This document shows positions 51,596 through 61,494 of a stretch of DNA of 64,000 bases, piece after piece. The DNA lies in assembly GCA_045652765.1 (NCBI GenBank), contig JAZOLG010000031.1, forward strand, positions 1 through 64,000, written 5' to 3'. The stretch's first letter is position 1; the number at the start of each line of letters is the position of its first letter. The notes beneath the pieces were generated by a model. It did no database searches. It was given only the letters and a program-made list of their open reading frames with translations, and was not told the DNA's origin. Source of the DNA: UBA1231 sp045652765. GTDB lineage: Bacteria; Bacillota_I; Bacilli_A; ML615J-28; CAG-313. Both the position numbers and the translations under genes were made by a program.

Positions 51596-52690
51596 ATGCC
51601 AGATTTGAAAAAAATAGATGTTGCCTTTAGCAACAAAGAAACTACAAATGAATTAAAATTTTATAATCCAGTCGAAACTGACAATATAAAAGTTTATGGA
51701 TTAAACTGGTTTGATGAAGATAAACGATATGTTCGTTTTCCAAAATATAGCGATGAAATGATTAAAGGTTTAGCTGAAGGTCTTCATTATTTAGTGGAAC
51801 AACCAAGTGGTGCAATGTTAGCTTTTAGATCTAATACATCAACTATAAAAATTAAAGTAGAACTTGGTAATTGGTTTAGTATGGCTCACATGGCTTTTAC
51901 AGGTCAAGGTGGCTTTGATATTTATATTGGAACAAAAAGAGAAGATCTAAAGTTTTATCGAACTAGTTCTTTCCCAATTACTAGTAAAACTTATGAATTT
52001 ACTTATTTTTCTGATTGGTCAAAAGAAGAAAGATTATTTTTATTAAATTTCCCATTGTATTCTGGTGTAAATAAAATAGAAATTGGAATTGATGAAGATG
52101 CTAAAATTCAACCAGCAAATGATTTATTCAATAAAGGACGAGTAGTTTGTTATGGAACATCGATTACTCAAGGAGGATGTGCAAGCCGTGGTGGTATGAG
52201 TTATACAAATGCACTTTCAAGAAGAACTGGGTATGAATTCTTGAATTTTGGTTTTTCAGGAAATGGACGTGGTCAAAAAGAAGTTGCAGAATTGTTAGCT
52301 AGTATTAAAGATGTTTCGATGTTTATTTTAGATTATGAAGCAAATGCCACACTTCCAATGCTACAAGATACTCTAGATAATTTTATTAATATCATTAGAA
52401 ATGCTTATCCAGAAGTCCCAATTCTTGTATTAAGTAAAATTAGAATGGCTTATGAGACACATGTTGAAGAAAATTACAAAAAACAAATGAAATCTTTGAG
52501 ATTCCAAAAACAAGTTGTTAAAAAACATCAAGAGTATGATAAAAATATTTATTTTTATGATGGACATAAACTTTTAGGTAAATATACTTTCGACGCAACT
52601 GTTGATGGAAGTCATCCGACAGATCTAGGGTTTATGATGATTACTGAAAATCTTGAAAAAGTTTTAAAAAAATATATTGACATAAAATAA
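51596..52690 (+). CDS. SGNH/GDSL-type esterase
   Basis: A 364-residue hydrolase with a beta-rich N-terminal domain (about 1-175) and a C-terminal SGNH fold. Catalytic blocks: VVCYGTSITQGG (Ser in GTSIT), FGFSGNGRG (Gly/Asn) and DGSHPTDLGF (Asp, His). The two-domain layout is that of carbohydrate or acyl esterases. No signal peptide, so an intracellular sugar-ester substrate is likely but unproven. GAGGT ribosome site. Confidence 0.85.
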   Translation: MPDLKKIDVAFSNKETTNELKFYNPVETDNIKVYGLNWFDEDKRYVRFPKYSDEMIKGLAEGLHYLVEQPSGAMLAFRSNTSTIKIKVELGNWFSMAHMAFTGQGGFDIYIGTKREDLKFYRTSSFPITSKTYEFTYFSDWSKEERLFLLNFPLYSGVNKIEIGIDEDAKIQPANDLFNKGRVVCYGTSITQGGCASRGGMSYTNALSRRTGYEFLNFGFSGNGRGQKEVAELLASIKDVSMFILDYEANATLPMLQDTLDNFINIIRNAYPEVPILVLSKIRMAYETHVEENYKKQMKSLRFQKQVVKKHQEYDKNIYFYDGHKLLGKYTFDATVDGSHPTDLGFMMITENLEKVLKKYIDIK

Positions 52691-52713
52691 CAAATATTTC
52701 TTCAAATAGGTTA

Positions 52714-52742
52714 TTGTCAAAAAAATTTTTATATTGTATAAT
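52714..52742 (+). promoter_or_regulatory. Promoter of the GH18 lipoprotein gene
   Basis: TTGTCA (52714-52719) and TATAAT (52737-52742) with 17-base spacing. Confidence 0.82.
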
Positions 52743-52763
52743 TAAGAAGAAAGGCGTGATAAA

Positions 52764-55073
52764 ATGAAAAAAATTATATTAAGCTTTTTTATCGTAGTAT
52801 CATTAGTTGTTTTAGCTGGTTGTCAATTACCATCTGGACCAAATAATGGTGGTGGCGATGAAGAAGAAAATAACAAAATAAGTGTTACTTTACCAGATGT
52901 TATGTATGCGGGTGAAGAATATGTAATTGAACCAACAACTGAAGGTTATGAAGATGATACATATACTTATGAAATAAGTAATGGTGAAGTCGTAGAACTA
53001 ATGGAAAATACTTTGAAACCATTAAAAGAAGGAACATTTGATTTAACTATTAAGTCAATGTTAATTCAAGGTGAAGAACTAGTTTTAACATTTAATATTG
53101 TTGATAATCGAGTATTTAAAATAGTCTATTATAAAAGCGGTGGTACATTAGAAAATCCAGTTGATCGTTTCACAACAAAGGATGTTATTGAACTTCCAAT
53201 TCCAACAAAAGAAAAATATATTTTCGGTGGATGGTATTTATCACAAGAATTAACAGGTGATCCAATTACTGAAATTAATGGAACGATTGCGAAAAATGTA
53301 TCTGTATATGCTAAGTGGATTTATGATGACGGATCAACTGAAGCGAGTGATGCAGCTTATGAAATGATTAGAAACTTACCTCTTGTTATTACTATCTTAA
53401 ATAAAGAAGAGGTTGAAGCAGCAAGAAATGCTTACGATGCGTTAAGTGATACTGAAAAGAAATTAATCACAAATTACCAAAAGTTATTAAATGCTGAAAA
53501 TAAGATAAAAATTGAAATTGCAAAATATCAATCTGTAATTGATTTAATTAATTTAATTCCTGATGATGTTAAATTGAGTGATTCTTCAAAAATAATTGAC
53601 GCTGAAGAAGCATATGAAAAATTAGCTGTTTTATATCGTGAATATGTAACTAATTATCAAAAACTTGTTGATGCAAGACTAACTTTAAATGAACTATTAG
53701 AGAATGTAGATTTTAATATTCATGATTATATTCCTGAATATATTGATGGTGATATTTATGCTCCATCATCTTTAGGCGCTAGAACATTAACTTGGTCAAT
53801 AATAGATTCTAATACATTAGAAATATCTAATGATTACATTAAAATTAATAAGATTTATCAAAATCACCAAGAACAAAAAGCAACAATAGCTGTATTAGTT
53901 GATGATGGTGTTGATAAAGTAAAACTTACCAAAGAAGTAATTATTGGTCCAATTGTTTATGAAAAATTGACTTCAACTCCTGTTGCGGCATATGTTAACT
54001 CAGGTGCAATGTATCATTATGTTCAATATAATGGCAGAGAAGAAGTTTTTTCAAATAATTCTAGAGAATTATTAGATATTGTTTATTATTGCTTTGTAAA
54101 TCCAACTTCAACTGGTGGTGTAACAATTTCAGAAGCATTTAATAAATATTATGATGAAGCTATTGCACTTAAGAATAGTGGCGTAAGAGTAGTTGTAAGT
54201 GTTGCTGGTTCAACACAAATATTTAGTGATGTTTGCTATAGTGATTCATTACGTGAAAAATTTGCTCAAGCGCTTATTGATGTTGTAGTTGAATATAATT
54301 TCGATGGTATTGACTTAGACTGGGAATTCCCTGGTACAGGAAATCGTGATACAGCAATCGATAGAGCTAATTATACAAAACTATTTAAATCATTAAGAGA
54401 AAAACTTGATGCTTTACAAGATGATAAAGGAACAAATTATTTATTATCTTCTGCAGTTCCATCAACATCTTGGGGTACAAATAGATATGATTTCCCTGGA
54501 ATGAATACATACCTAGATTATGTTAACATGATGTCATATGACTTAAATAGAACTGATAAGACTACACATCTTTCTCCATTATATACATCAGCTAAAGATG
54601 GTGGATATGGATTTAGTGTTCAATATGGAATAAATCGATTTACAAGTCTTGGACTTGATAAATCAAAGATTATTATAGGTACAGCATGTTATGGAAAATC
54701 ATATAAAGTAACAGGTAGTGTTAGTTCTTCTAGTACATTGCCAGGACTAAATGTTGCTGCTTCACTTACTATAATTGATGGAGTTGTAGGGTCTCATGCA
54801 AGTGGTACGATTTATTATTATGGTATAGAACAATTAATGAAGACTGGTAAATATACAAAATATATTGAAACACTTTCAAATGGTAATATTTGTGGAAGTT
54901 ACTTATATAATCCTACTGAGAAAATATTCATTTCTTATGAAAGTCCAGAAGTTATCGCTGCTAAATATAATTTTGCTTTAGCAAATGGTGTTGGTATCAT
55001 GTGTTGGAGTATGCCAGAAGATGCTTCGGATGTTTATATTAATACGATTTATAATATTAAATATGGAAATTAA
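52764..55073 (+). CDS. GH18 glycosidase lipoprotein with surface repeats
   Basis: A 769-residue lipoprotein (lipobox LAGC, Cys20). After a Gly/Glu linker come a beta domain, an InlB-type repeat (118-190, with IFGGWY and VSVYAKW), two helical repeats sharing TNYQKL (about 200-300), an Ig-like domain (about 310-400), and a GH18 barrel. Asp514, Asp517, Asp519 and catalytic Glu521 form DGIDLDWE. It may cut chitin, peptidoglycan glycans or host N-glycans. No LysM or chitin-binding domain helps decide. Single-gene unit. Confidence 0.9.
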   Translation: MKKIILSFFIVVSLVVLAGCQLPSGPNNGGGDEEENNKISVTLPDVMYAGEEYVIEPTTEGYEDDTYTYEISNGEVVELMENTLKPLKEGTFDLTIKSMLIQGEELVLTFNIVDNRVFKIVYYKSGGTLENPVDRFTTKDVIELPIPTKEKYIFGGWYLSQELTGDPITEINGTIAKNVSVYAKWIYDDGSTEASDAAYEMIRNLPLVITILNKEEVEAARNAYDALSDTEKKLITNYQKLLNAENKIKIEIAKYQSVIDLINLIPDDVKLSDSSKIIDAEEAYEKLAVLYREYVTNYQKLVDARLTLNELLENVDFNIHDYIPEYIDGDIYAPSSLGARTLTWSIIDSNTLEISNDYIKINKIYQNHQEQKATIAVLVDDGVDKVKLTKEVIIGPIVYEKLTSTPVAAYVNSGAMYHYVQYNGREEVFSNNSRELLDIVYYCFVNPTSTGGVTISEAFNKYYDEAIALKNSGVRVVVSVAGSTQIFSDVCYSDSLREKFAQALIDVVVEYNFDGIDLDWEFPGTGNRDTAIDRANYTKLFKSLREKLDALQDDKGTNYLLSSAVPSTSWGTNRYDFPGMNTYLDYVNMMSYDLNRTDKTTHLSPLYTSAKDGGYGFSVQYGINRFTSLGLDKSKIIIGTACYGKSYKVTGSVSSSSTLPGLNVAASLTIIDGVVGSHASGTIYYYGIEQLMKTGKYTKYIETLSNGNICGSYLYNPTEKIFISYESPEVIAAKYNFALANGVGIMCWSMPEDASDVYINTIYNIKYGN

Positions 55074-55076
55074 AAA

Positions 55077-55108
55077 AATAGCGTTAAGATTATCTTAACG
55101 CTATTTTA
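55077..55108 (+). terminator. Terminator of the GH18 gene
   Basis: A 13-bp stem AATAGCGTTAAGA/TCTTAACGCTATT with a three-base loop and a short T run. Confidence 0.9.
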
Positions 55109-55191
55109 TTATTTAATAAGTGTTTCGTTCAATATTAATGATAAAAACTAATTTATAAATTTTTAAATCTTTTGTAAAATTAGTAATTTTT

Positions 55192-55701
55192 TTAAAAAAT
55201 ACTTTGTATATCCTTTAAGTAAAGATTATTTATTACTACATAATGTGGATCATATTCTTGTTTATAGAGTAGAGAATGACTAATTGCTTTTGGACCATTG
55301 TAAATATAATTTTCTAATTCTTCTTCAAACAATTTGAAATTTAATGGTATTTCTTTAGATTTGACTAATTCTTTTAACAAACTTAGTTCTTCGTATAATA
55401 AAGAAACATTAGGATTATAATCTAGGTTACTTTTTATGAAAGCATTGAGAACAAGTTCTTTTTCATTATCAGTCCATAATGGATTCAAATAAACCCTAGT
55501 ATAATTATTACCTATATCTTCATAATTATATTTAGGTGGTTTGGTTAAACTATTTAGTTCATTAATAAAGTTTGTTTTAATATTGTTTTGATTAATATGA
55601 TGTGGTCCGTGAGAATTTTGAAAAATTAGCTTGAAAAAATCGTTTGGCAACATTGCTGGATATTTTCTAAAATGGTCAATAAAAATATTTTTATAATTCA
55701 T
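55192..55701 (-). CDS. Conserved protein of unknown function
   Basis: A 169-residue soluble protein. The early segment YPAMLPNDFFKLIFQNSHGPHHI followed by a YTRVYLNP strand resembles an uncharacterised family I recall with YPxMQxxDxxKLxYQ and GxxH blocks; I know no function. No ribosome site precedes the ATG (AT-rich ATAACAT), and a terminator lies in the 30-base gap to the lipoprotein gene upstream, so expression is probably weak read-through or leaderless. Confidence 0.65.
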   Translation of the reverse strand: MNYKNIFIDHFRKYPAMLPNDFFKLIFQNSHGPHHINQNNIKTNFINELNSLTKPPKYNYEDIGNNYTRVYLNPLWTDNEKELVLNAFIKSNLDYNPNVSLLYEELSLLKELVKSKEIPLNFKLFEEELENYIYNGPKAISHSLLYKQEYDPHYVVINNLYLKDIQSIF

Positions 55702-55713
55702 ATGTTATAAAAT

Positions 55714-55733
55714 AAAAAAGGGTTTCCCCTTTT
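55714..55733 (-). terminator. Terminator of the small lipoprotein gene
   Basis: Minus-strand AAAAGGG/CCCTTTT with GAAA loop, then T. It overlaps the stop codon. Confidence 0.75.
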
Positions 55734-56139
55734 ATTTGAATTCCTTTGCTGCTGCTTCTTTTCCGTAGTAAACGCATTTACCAGAAATGGCTAAAACAAA
55801 ACCTTCAGTGTCTTCTTCATCAGCTTTTTCAAATTCTTCATTCATTTCTTCATAGAAATCTTTAGCATCAGCTTTTTCATTAAAGTATAAAACTGCTAAG
55901 AAATCAGCTTTACCAGTAGTCACTTTAAGAGCGGCTTCTACAGCATTATCTCCTTCTACGAAAAAGAATATTTTTTCACATTTGTCATTTTCTACACCGA
56001 AATCAGATGGATCAACAGCAACGTAACCAGCTTCTTTCATTTTTTCTTCAGCTTTGTCTGCACTAGGTACACAAGCAGTTAATGTGAATAATAAACCACA
56101 AGCTAATAAAAGACTAAATAATTTAAATAATTTTTTCAT
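55732..56139 (-). CDS. Small lipoprotein of unknown function
   Basis: A 135-residue lipoprotein: signal peptide with lipobox LTAC (Cys23), then a small acidic domain of alternating helix and strand (AEEKMKEAGYVAV, ALYFNEKADAKDFYEE, CVYYGKEAAAKEF). I do not recognise a named family. It would be anchored outside the membrane. Ribosome site GGAGGT and its own extended -10. Confidence 0.75.
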   Translation of the reverse strand: MKKLFKLFSLLLACGLLFTLTACVPSADKAEEKMKEAGYVAVDPSDFGVENDKCEKIFFFVEGDNAVEAALKVTTGKADFLAVLYFNEKADAKDFYEEMNEEFEKADEEDTEGFVLAISGKCVYYGKEAAAKEFK

Positions 56140-56159
56140 AGACTAATACCTCCACATAT

Positions 56160-56168
56160 ATTATATCA
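56160..56168 (-). promoter_or_regulatory. Extended -10 promoter of the small lipoprotein gene
   Basis: Minus-strand TGATATAAT, 20 bases before the ATG; the -35 is weak. Confidence 0.55.
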
Positions 56169-56269
56169 CTTAATGAATAAAAATTTAGAAAAATAGTCCT
56201 ACAAATTTGATATTATTTATGACAATTATGAAAATAATGTGTTATAATTATGTAGTTTGAGGAAATTTT

Positions 56270-57424
56270 ATGAAAGAAATAACAAAATATAAATTATTAT
56301 CTGCTATTAGATATTTAGGCGATTCATTTTATTATCCATTTGTTTCATTATATTTAGTAAGCTGTGGTTTATTAGAATCAAATATTGGCTTTATATTATC
56401 TATTACACCACTGGTTTCTATATTTACGAATCCTATTTATACTAAGCTTTGTAAAAATGCCAAAACTACAAAAAATATTTTAACAATTATTACAATATTA
56501 GAAGCAATTGTAATTTTTGCAATTAGTTTTTGTAAAGATTTTCACATAATTAGTGTTTTAGTATTATTGCTTGCGTTATTTGGAACATCGCATTATGGAT
56601 TAATGGATTCCCTTTTAACGATTTTTGCTAATAAAAATGAAATACCATTTTCTAAAATTCGTATTTTTGGTTCAATTACATATGTTATTGGTACAACTGC
56701 CGGTGGCTATGCTATTAAACTAGGTGGTTATCATTTATGTTTTGGAATTGCGATGATTCTATTCATGATTAGTGGTATTTTATATTTTATCATTAAGCCA
56801 ATTGAATCTGATCAAAATGAACTGGTTAGGACAAGATATCGAGATCTTCTAAAACATAAAGAATATTTATTATTTGCGTTGTTCTATGTTGTATTTGTTG
56901 GAATGATGTATGCATCAGATTATTTTTTTCCAGTTTATTTGGAAAGTAGAGGTATTACAAGCAATCAATATGGATTAATATATTCATATTATGTAATATT
57001 AGAAGTAATTGTTTTATTTGTTTTAGGTAGAACAAAGAAACAACTTAATAACAATTATTTGTTATTGTTTGCAACATTATTTATGTTATCAAGACAAATT
57101 ATAAATTATTCGAATGCACCAATTGTTTTTGTAATCATCGCATCTGGATTTAGAGGTATATCATGGGCTATAATTCTTCATATATCATATAAATATGTTG
57201 TAGATCTTTTAGGTGATGCTTTAGGAACAGTAGGTATTATGACAATGACATTATTTCAATCACTGCTAATATTTGTATTAAATAATGTTGATGGAACATT
57301 GATTGAAGTTTATCATAGCTACAAACCTTTTTATATGTTAATGATTGTGTTATCAATTACTGCGGTTATAATTCAAATAATAAGAATAATGATAACTAGA
57401 AAAAGTAGAGAAAAATCTTTTTAA
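56270..57424 (+). CDS. MFS transporter
   Basis: A 384-residue membrane protein with about 12 helices. The N-terminal half reads like the MFS_1-like / LacY-nucleoside symporter branch: RYLGDSFYYPFVSLYL, then a central KIRIFGSITYVIGTTAGG (the conserved R-x-F/W-GS block). A cytoplasmic loop near residue 190 splits the halves. Substrate unknown. GAGG ribosome site; TATAAT-type sequence lies just upstream. Confidence 0.85.
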   Translation: MKEITKYKLLSAIRYLGDSFYYPFVSLYLVSCGLLESNIGFILSITPLVSIFTNPIYTKLCKNAKTTKNILTIITILEAIVIFAISFCKDFHIISVLVLLLALFGTSHYGLMDSLLTIFANKNEIPFSKIRIFGSITYVIGTTAGGYAIKLGGYHLCFGIAMILFMISGILYFIIKPIESDQNELVRTRYRDLLKHKEYLLFALFYVVFVGMMYASDYFFPVYLESRGITSNQYGLIYSYYVILEVIVLFVLGRTKKQLNNNYLLLFATLFMLSRQIINYSNAPIVFVIIASGFRGISWAIILHISYKYVVDLLGDALGTVGIMTMTLFQSLLIFVLNNVDGTLIEVYHSYKPFYMLMIVLSITAVIIQIIRIMITRKSREKSF

Positions 57425-57432
57425 ATAAATCT

Positions 57433-57470
57433 ATAAGCTGATTATCTAATCAGCTTATTTTCTTTTTGTA
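57433..57470 (+). terminator. Terminator of the MFS gene
   Basis: A 12-bp perfect stem ATAAGCTGATTA/TAATCAGCTTAT with a two-base centre, followed by T-rich sequence. Confidence 0.85.
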
Positions 57471-57477
57471 TTTATAT

Positions 57478-57506
57478 TTGCAAAAAAACATTAAAAGTGA
57501 TATAAT
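57478..57506 (+). promoter_or_regulatory. Promoter of the proS-ackA region
   Basis: TTGCAA (57478-57483) and TATAAT (57501-57506) with 17-base spacing. Confidence 0.82.
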
Positions 57507-57533
57507 AAGATGTTAGAAAAGTGAGGTAATTTT

Positions 57534-59240
57534 ATGAAAGCAAGTAGAATGTTAATTGCGACTTTAAAAGAAGCACCAAATGAAGCACAAATAGCTAGTC
57601 ATATTTTATTAATTAGAGCAGGTATGATTAGAAAACTTGTTGCTGGAGTATATAATTATTTGCCGTTAGGCCTTCGTACCTTACATAAAATAGAAAATGT
57701 TATTCGTGAAGAAATGGACAAAGCTGGTTCATTAGAAATATTATCATCTGCTATTCAACCTAAAGAATTATGGGAAGAATCAGGAAGATGGCAAAAATAC
57801 GGTCCAGAATTAATGAGATTCCAAGACCGTCATGAAAGAGAATTTTGTTTAGGTCCAACACATGAAGAAATTTTTACTGATTTAGTAAGAACAGAAGTTA
57901 AATCTAAAAAAAGTTTACCAATGTGTATTTATCAAATCCAAACTAAATATCGTGATGAATTACGTCCAAGATTTGGTTTAATGCGCGGTAGAGAATTTAT
58001 TATGAAAGATGCATATTCTTTTGATTTAGATGAAGCTGGTTTAGATAAATCATATCAAATTATGCACAAAGCTTATGAAAATATTTTTAATCGTTTTGGA
58101 TTAAATTATAAAATTGTATTAGCAGATACAGGCGCAATCGGAGGAAGTGGCTCTCATCAATTTATGGCTTTAAGTGAAATTGGTGAAAGTGATATTATTT
58201 ATTGTGATTGTGGATATGCTGCAGACGTTGAAAAGGCTATTTCAAAAGTTGATGAATATCGTACAAATGAAGAAATGGCTGAAATTGTAAAAGTTGATAC
58301 ACCAAATCAAAAAACAATTGAAGAAGTAAGCAGTTTTTTAAATAAAACTACTAAAGATGTATTTAAATCAGTTGTTTATTTTGATGAAGCAAATAAACAA
58401 GTTGTTGTTGCATTAATTAGAGGAGATAGAACTCTTAATGAAATTAAACTTGTCAATGCGTTAAATATTGCAGAACACGAATTAAGATTAGCCACTGATG
58501 AAGAAATTAAATCAATAGGTTCTATTCCTGGATTTGTAAGTCCAGTTGGATTAAAAGTAACTACTTTCGTTGATGAAGAAGTTGCAATTATGAAAAATGG
58601 AATTGCTGGTGGTAATGAAAAAGATGTACATTTACTAAATGTAAATTACGGTAGAGATTTTAATGGAACAGTAGCTGATTTAAGAAATGCAGATGTTGAT
58701 GATTTATGTCCTGTATGTGGTAAACCACTTCAAAAAGAACGTGGTATTGAAGTTGGTCAAATTTTTAAACTAGGTACTAAGTATTCACTTCCTATGAATT
58801 GTACATATCAAGGTGATAATGGACAAAATATTCCAATGGTTATGGGATGTTATGGAATAGGTGTTACTAGAACTATGTCTAGTATTATTGAACAATATCA
58901 TGATGATTTTGGTATTAAATGGCCACTAAATGTTGCTCCTTATCATGCTGTTATTGTACCAGTTAATTATAAGGATGAAGCAATGCGTAATCTTGCAGAA
59001 GAAATTTATCAAAAATTACAAGACTTAAATGTTGAAGTAATTTTAGATGATCGTGATGAAAGACCAGGATTCAAATTTAAAGATTGGGAATTAATTGGTA
59101 TTCCTTATATGGTTATTGTTGGACGTAATGCTGCTGATGGAATTTGTGAATTCAAAGTACGTTCTACAATGGAAAAAACAGAAAAACACTATAACGAGAT
59201 TATTGAAGAAATTAATAAACAAGTTAAAAGTATTAAATAA
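57534..59240 (+). CDS. proS: Prolyl-tRNA synthetase (bacterial type)
   Basis: A 568-residue class II synthetase. Motif 1 lies around RAGMIRKLVAGVYNYLPLG, LGPTHEE and TKYRDELRPRFGLMRGREF hold the motif 2 region, and an INS editing domain (about 225-385) interrupts the core, as in the bacterial type. GCYGIGVTR is motif 3. GAGGT ribosome site. No T-box leader is present. Confidence 0.96.
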   Translation: MKASRMLIATLKEAPNEAQIASHILLIRAGMIRKLVAGVYNYLPLGLRTLHKIENVIREEMDKAGSLEILSSAIQPKELWEESGRWQKYGPELMRFQDRHEREFCLGPTHEEIFTDLVRTEVKSKKSLPMCIYQIQTKYRDELRPRFGLMRGREFIMKDAYSFDLDEAGLDKSYQIMHKAYENIFNRFGLNYKIVLADTGAIGGSGSHQFMALSEIGESDIIYCDCGYAADVEKAISKVDEYRTNEEMAEIVKVDTPNQKTIEEVSSFLNKTTKDVFKSVVYFDEANKQVVVALIRGDRTLNEIKLVNALNIAEHELRLATDEEIKSIGSIPGFVSPVGLKVTTFVDEEVAIMKNGIAGGNEKDVHLLNVNYGRDFNGTVADLRNADVDDLCPVCGKPLQKERGIEVGQIFKLGTKYSLPMNCTYQGDNGQNIPMVMGCYGIGVTRTMSSIIEQYHDDFGIKWPLNVAPYHAVIVPVNYKDEAMRNLAEEIYQKLQDLNVEVILDDRDERPGFKFKDWELIGIPYMVIVGRNAADGICEFKVRSTMEKTEKHYNEIIEEINKQVKSIK

Positions 59241-59259
59241 TTATTAAGTGGAGGATTAG

Positions 59260-60534
59260 ATGAAAGAAGTTGTTATTATAGGAGGAGGAGCATCTGGTTT
59301 ATTTGCGGCTATTGCCCTTAAAAAAATGGTTGGTAAAACTGCAAATATAACTATAGTTGAAAGACTAGAACGTGTTGGTAAAAAAGTTCTTGCAACTGGT
59401 TCGGGTAAAGCTAACTTCTCAAATAGTCAATTAAATAGTAAAAAATATAATCATCCACACTTTGTTAATAAATTGTTTAAAGATTTTGGCTATAAAGAAA
59501 CGGTTAAGTTTTTTAATGATATAGGTCTTTTGACTATTGAGGGAAGTGAAGGTAGGGCTTATCCGAAATCTGAAAGTTCTTCTAGTTTATTAGATGTAAT
59601 GCGAAATCAGATTAGATCTTTAGGCATTGAAGAAAAATGTAATTTTGATGTTAAAAAAATCAATAAAGTTAAAGGACAATATATTGTAGAAAATACTAGA
59701 GGGATTCGTTTAACTGCTGATTATGTTATAATGGCAGCTGGTGGTGCATCTACAAGAGTCCTAGGATCTAATGGAACTGGGCATACTATTTTAAAGAATT
59801 TGAAAGTTAAAATAACAGATATCGAACCTGGTTTAGTAGGTATTAAAACTGATGAACAAAGTGTCAAAGGATTAGAAGGAATCAGATCTAAAGCAAAAGT
59901 TAGACTTTATGTCAAAAAAAATAAAGATCATATTTGGGAAAATGCTGGTGAAATTCAATTTAAAGTTGGCGGTATGAGTGGTATTGTTATCATGGAAATG
60001 GCATCACAAATTTCTAGAATGAATATTTTAGGAGAACAACATCCATCGCATTTTACAGTTGACTTCTGTCCTGAATATAATCAAGAACAATTAACTAAAA
60101 TATTAATAAATAGACGTGATGAATTAAATGGTTATACAAATGCTAATTACTTGATTGGAATGTTCCACAAGAAATTAGCAGATAGTATATTAAAGAAAGC
60201 TAAAGTTGATGTCGTAGGTTATGTTAAAGATATGACAAATAAAGATATTGATCGAATTGTCAAATCTATTAAAGAATGTCCATTTGTTATAAAAGGGTTA
60301 GATGGTTTTGATAAATCACAAGTTACGGTCGGTGGAGTTGATTTAAAAGAAATTGTTGGTGAAACAATGGAAATTAGAAAACTACCAAACTTTTATGTTT
60401 GTGGTGAAATTGTTGATATCGATGGTGATTGTGGTGGATTTAACTTGCAATGGGCATGGACTAGTGCTTATACATCAGCAAAAGCTATTTCTAAAAAAAT
60501 AAGTGCAGAAAGTATAGAATACTATGATAGATAA
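59260..60534 (+). CDS. BaiN/HI0933-type FAD flavoprotein
   Basis: A 424-residue NAD(P)/FAD-dependent oxidoreductase. IIGGGASGLFAAIAL is the FAD Rossmann motif, KKVLATGSGKANFSN the family-specific loop, and CGEIVDIDGDCGGFNLQWAW the C-terminal signature. Some relatives act on bile-acid intermediates (BaiN), but most are uncharacterised. GGAGG ribosome site. Overlaps the next gene by 11 bases. Confidence 0.9.
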   Translation: MKEVVIIGGGASGLFAAIALKKMVGKTANITIVERLERVGKKVLATGSGKANFSNSQLNSKKYNHPHFVNKLFKDFGYKETVKFFNDIGLLTIEGSEGRAYPKSESSSSLLDVMRNQIRSLGIEEKCNFDVKKINKVKGQYIVENTRGIRLTADYVIMAAGGASTRVLGSNGTGHTILKNLKVKITDIEPGLVGIKTDEQSVKGLEGIRSKAKVRLYVKKNKDHIWENAGEIQFKVGGMSGIVIMEMASQISRMNILGEQHPSHFTVDFCPEYNQEQLTKILINRRDELNGYTNANYLIGMFHKKLADSILKKAKVDVVGYVKDMTNKDIDRIVKSIKECPFVIKGLDGFDKSQVTVGGVDLKEIVGETMEIRKLPNFYVCGEIVDIDGDCGGFNLQWAWTSAYTSAKAISKKISAESIEYYDR

Positions 60535-61492
60535 TATTAATAAAATTTCTGATTATATTGATGAAATAGCGATGCTTTACTATGAATCTAAAGTTCTAGT
60601 AAATCCTAAGATATCTTATTTAGAATGTTTGTCTAAAAGTTTGAATGCCTTTTTAGATGAAGAACCATTTAAAGGTGAAAATTTAATTGATAGCAATGTT
60701 AAAGAAATGTTAAAGATTATTGATAAAGCAGTTCAAATTCCGATAAATGAAGAAGAACTTAGAAAAGCTTTATTACTTTTAGAAATAAAAGCTTTTAAGC
60801 ATAAAAATTTATCATTTGATAATATAACACCAGATGCAGTTGCGATTATATTTACATTTTTAATTGATTTAAAAAAACTTAATGCTGTTAATAATATATT
60901 AGATGTAACAGTAGGTATAGGAAATTTATCAATGGTTATTTCGAATTATTCGAAAAATAAATGGAATTTAATAGGTATTGAACAAGATTTAGATTTATGT
61001 AATTATTTAGAGTCAAAAGCTAACTTTTTAGAAAAAAGTTTTGATATTAGATGTCAAGATGCCTTACAGTTTAATTATCGTAATGTTGATGTTATTGTAG
61101 GAGATTTACCAAATTATGAGTATGAAAATAATGAGTATCAGTCTGAATTGTATGATGCTGGTGTTCGAAATTTTCAATATCTTACAATTGAGAAACATCT
61201 ATTATCAGGTAATGAAAATTCAACTAGCTATTACTTAGTTGATAATGATTTTTTTACTAATAAGGATAGTCAAAAATTTAAGGAAGTTTTTAGTAAATAT
61301 GGTTATATTAAAGCAATTATTGTATTACCTACTAATTTCTTTAAAAGTAATCCTAAAATGATTTTAGTCATTGAAAAAAATAAAGAAGGTATAAGTAAAG
61401 AAACTAATATATTTACTTTACCAAATTATCAAGATCAAATAAAGTGGAACCAAACACTTATAAAAATAAAAGAATATATGGAGGAAAAATAA
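60524..61492 (+). CDS. ytxK: YtxK-like class I SAM-dependent methyltransferase
   Basis: A 322-residue protein with a helical N-terminal region (1-110) and a methyltransferase fold: ILDVTVGIGNLSMVI binds SAM, and GDLPNYEY sits at the catalytic position, a DLPN variant of the N6-adenine NPPY motif also seen in YtxK. It lies directly before ackA, as in Bacillus. Substrate unknown. Confidence 0.82.
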   Translation: MIDNINKISDYIDEIAMLYYESKVLVNPKISYLECLSKSLNAFLDEEPFKGENLIDSNVKEMLKIIDKAVQIPINEEELRKALLLLEIKAFKHKNLSFDNITPDAVAIIFTFLIDLKKLNAVNNILDVTVGIGNLSMVISNYSKNKWNLIGIEQDLDLCNYLESKANFLEKSFDIRCQDALQFNYRNVDVIVGDLPNYEYENNEYQSELYDAGVRNFQYLTIEKHLLSGNENSTSYYLVDNDFFTNKDSQKFKEVFSKYGYIKAIIVLPTNFFKSNPKMILVIEKNKEGISKETNIFTLPNYQDQIKWNQTLIKIKEYMEEK

Positions 61493-61494
61493 AC

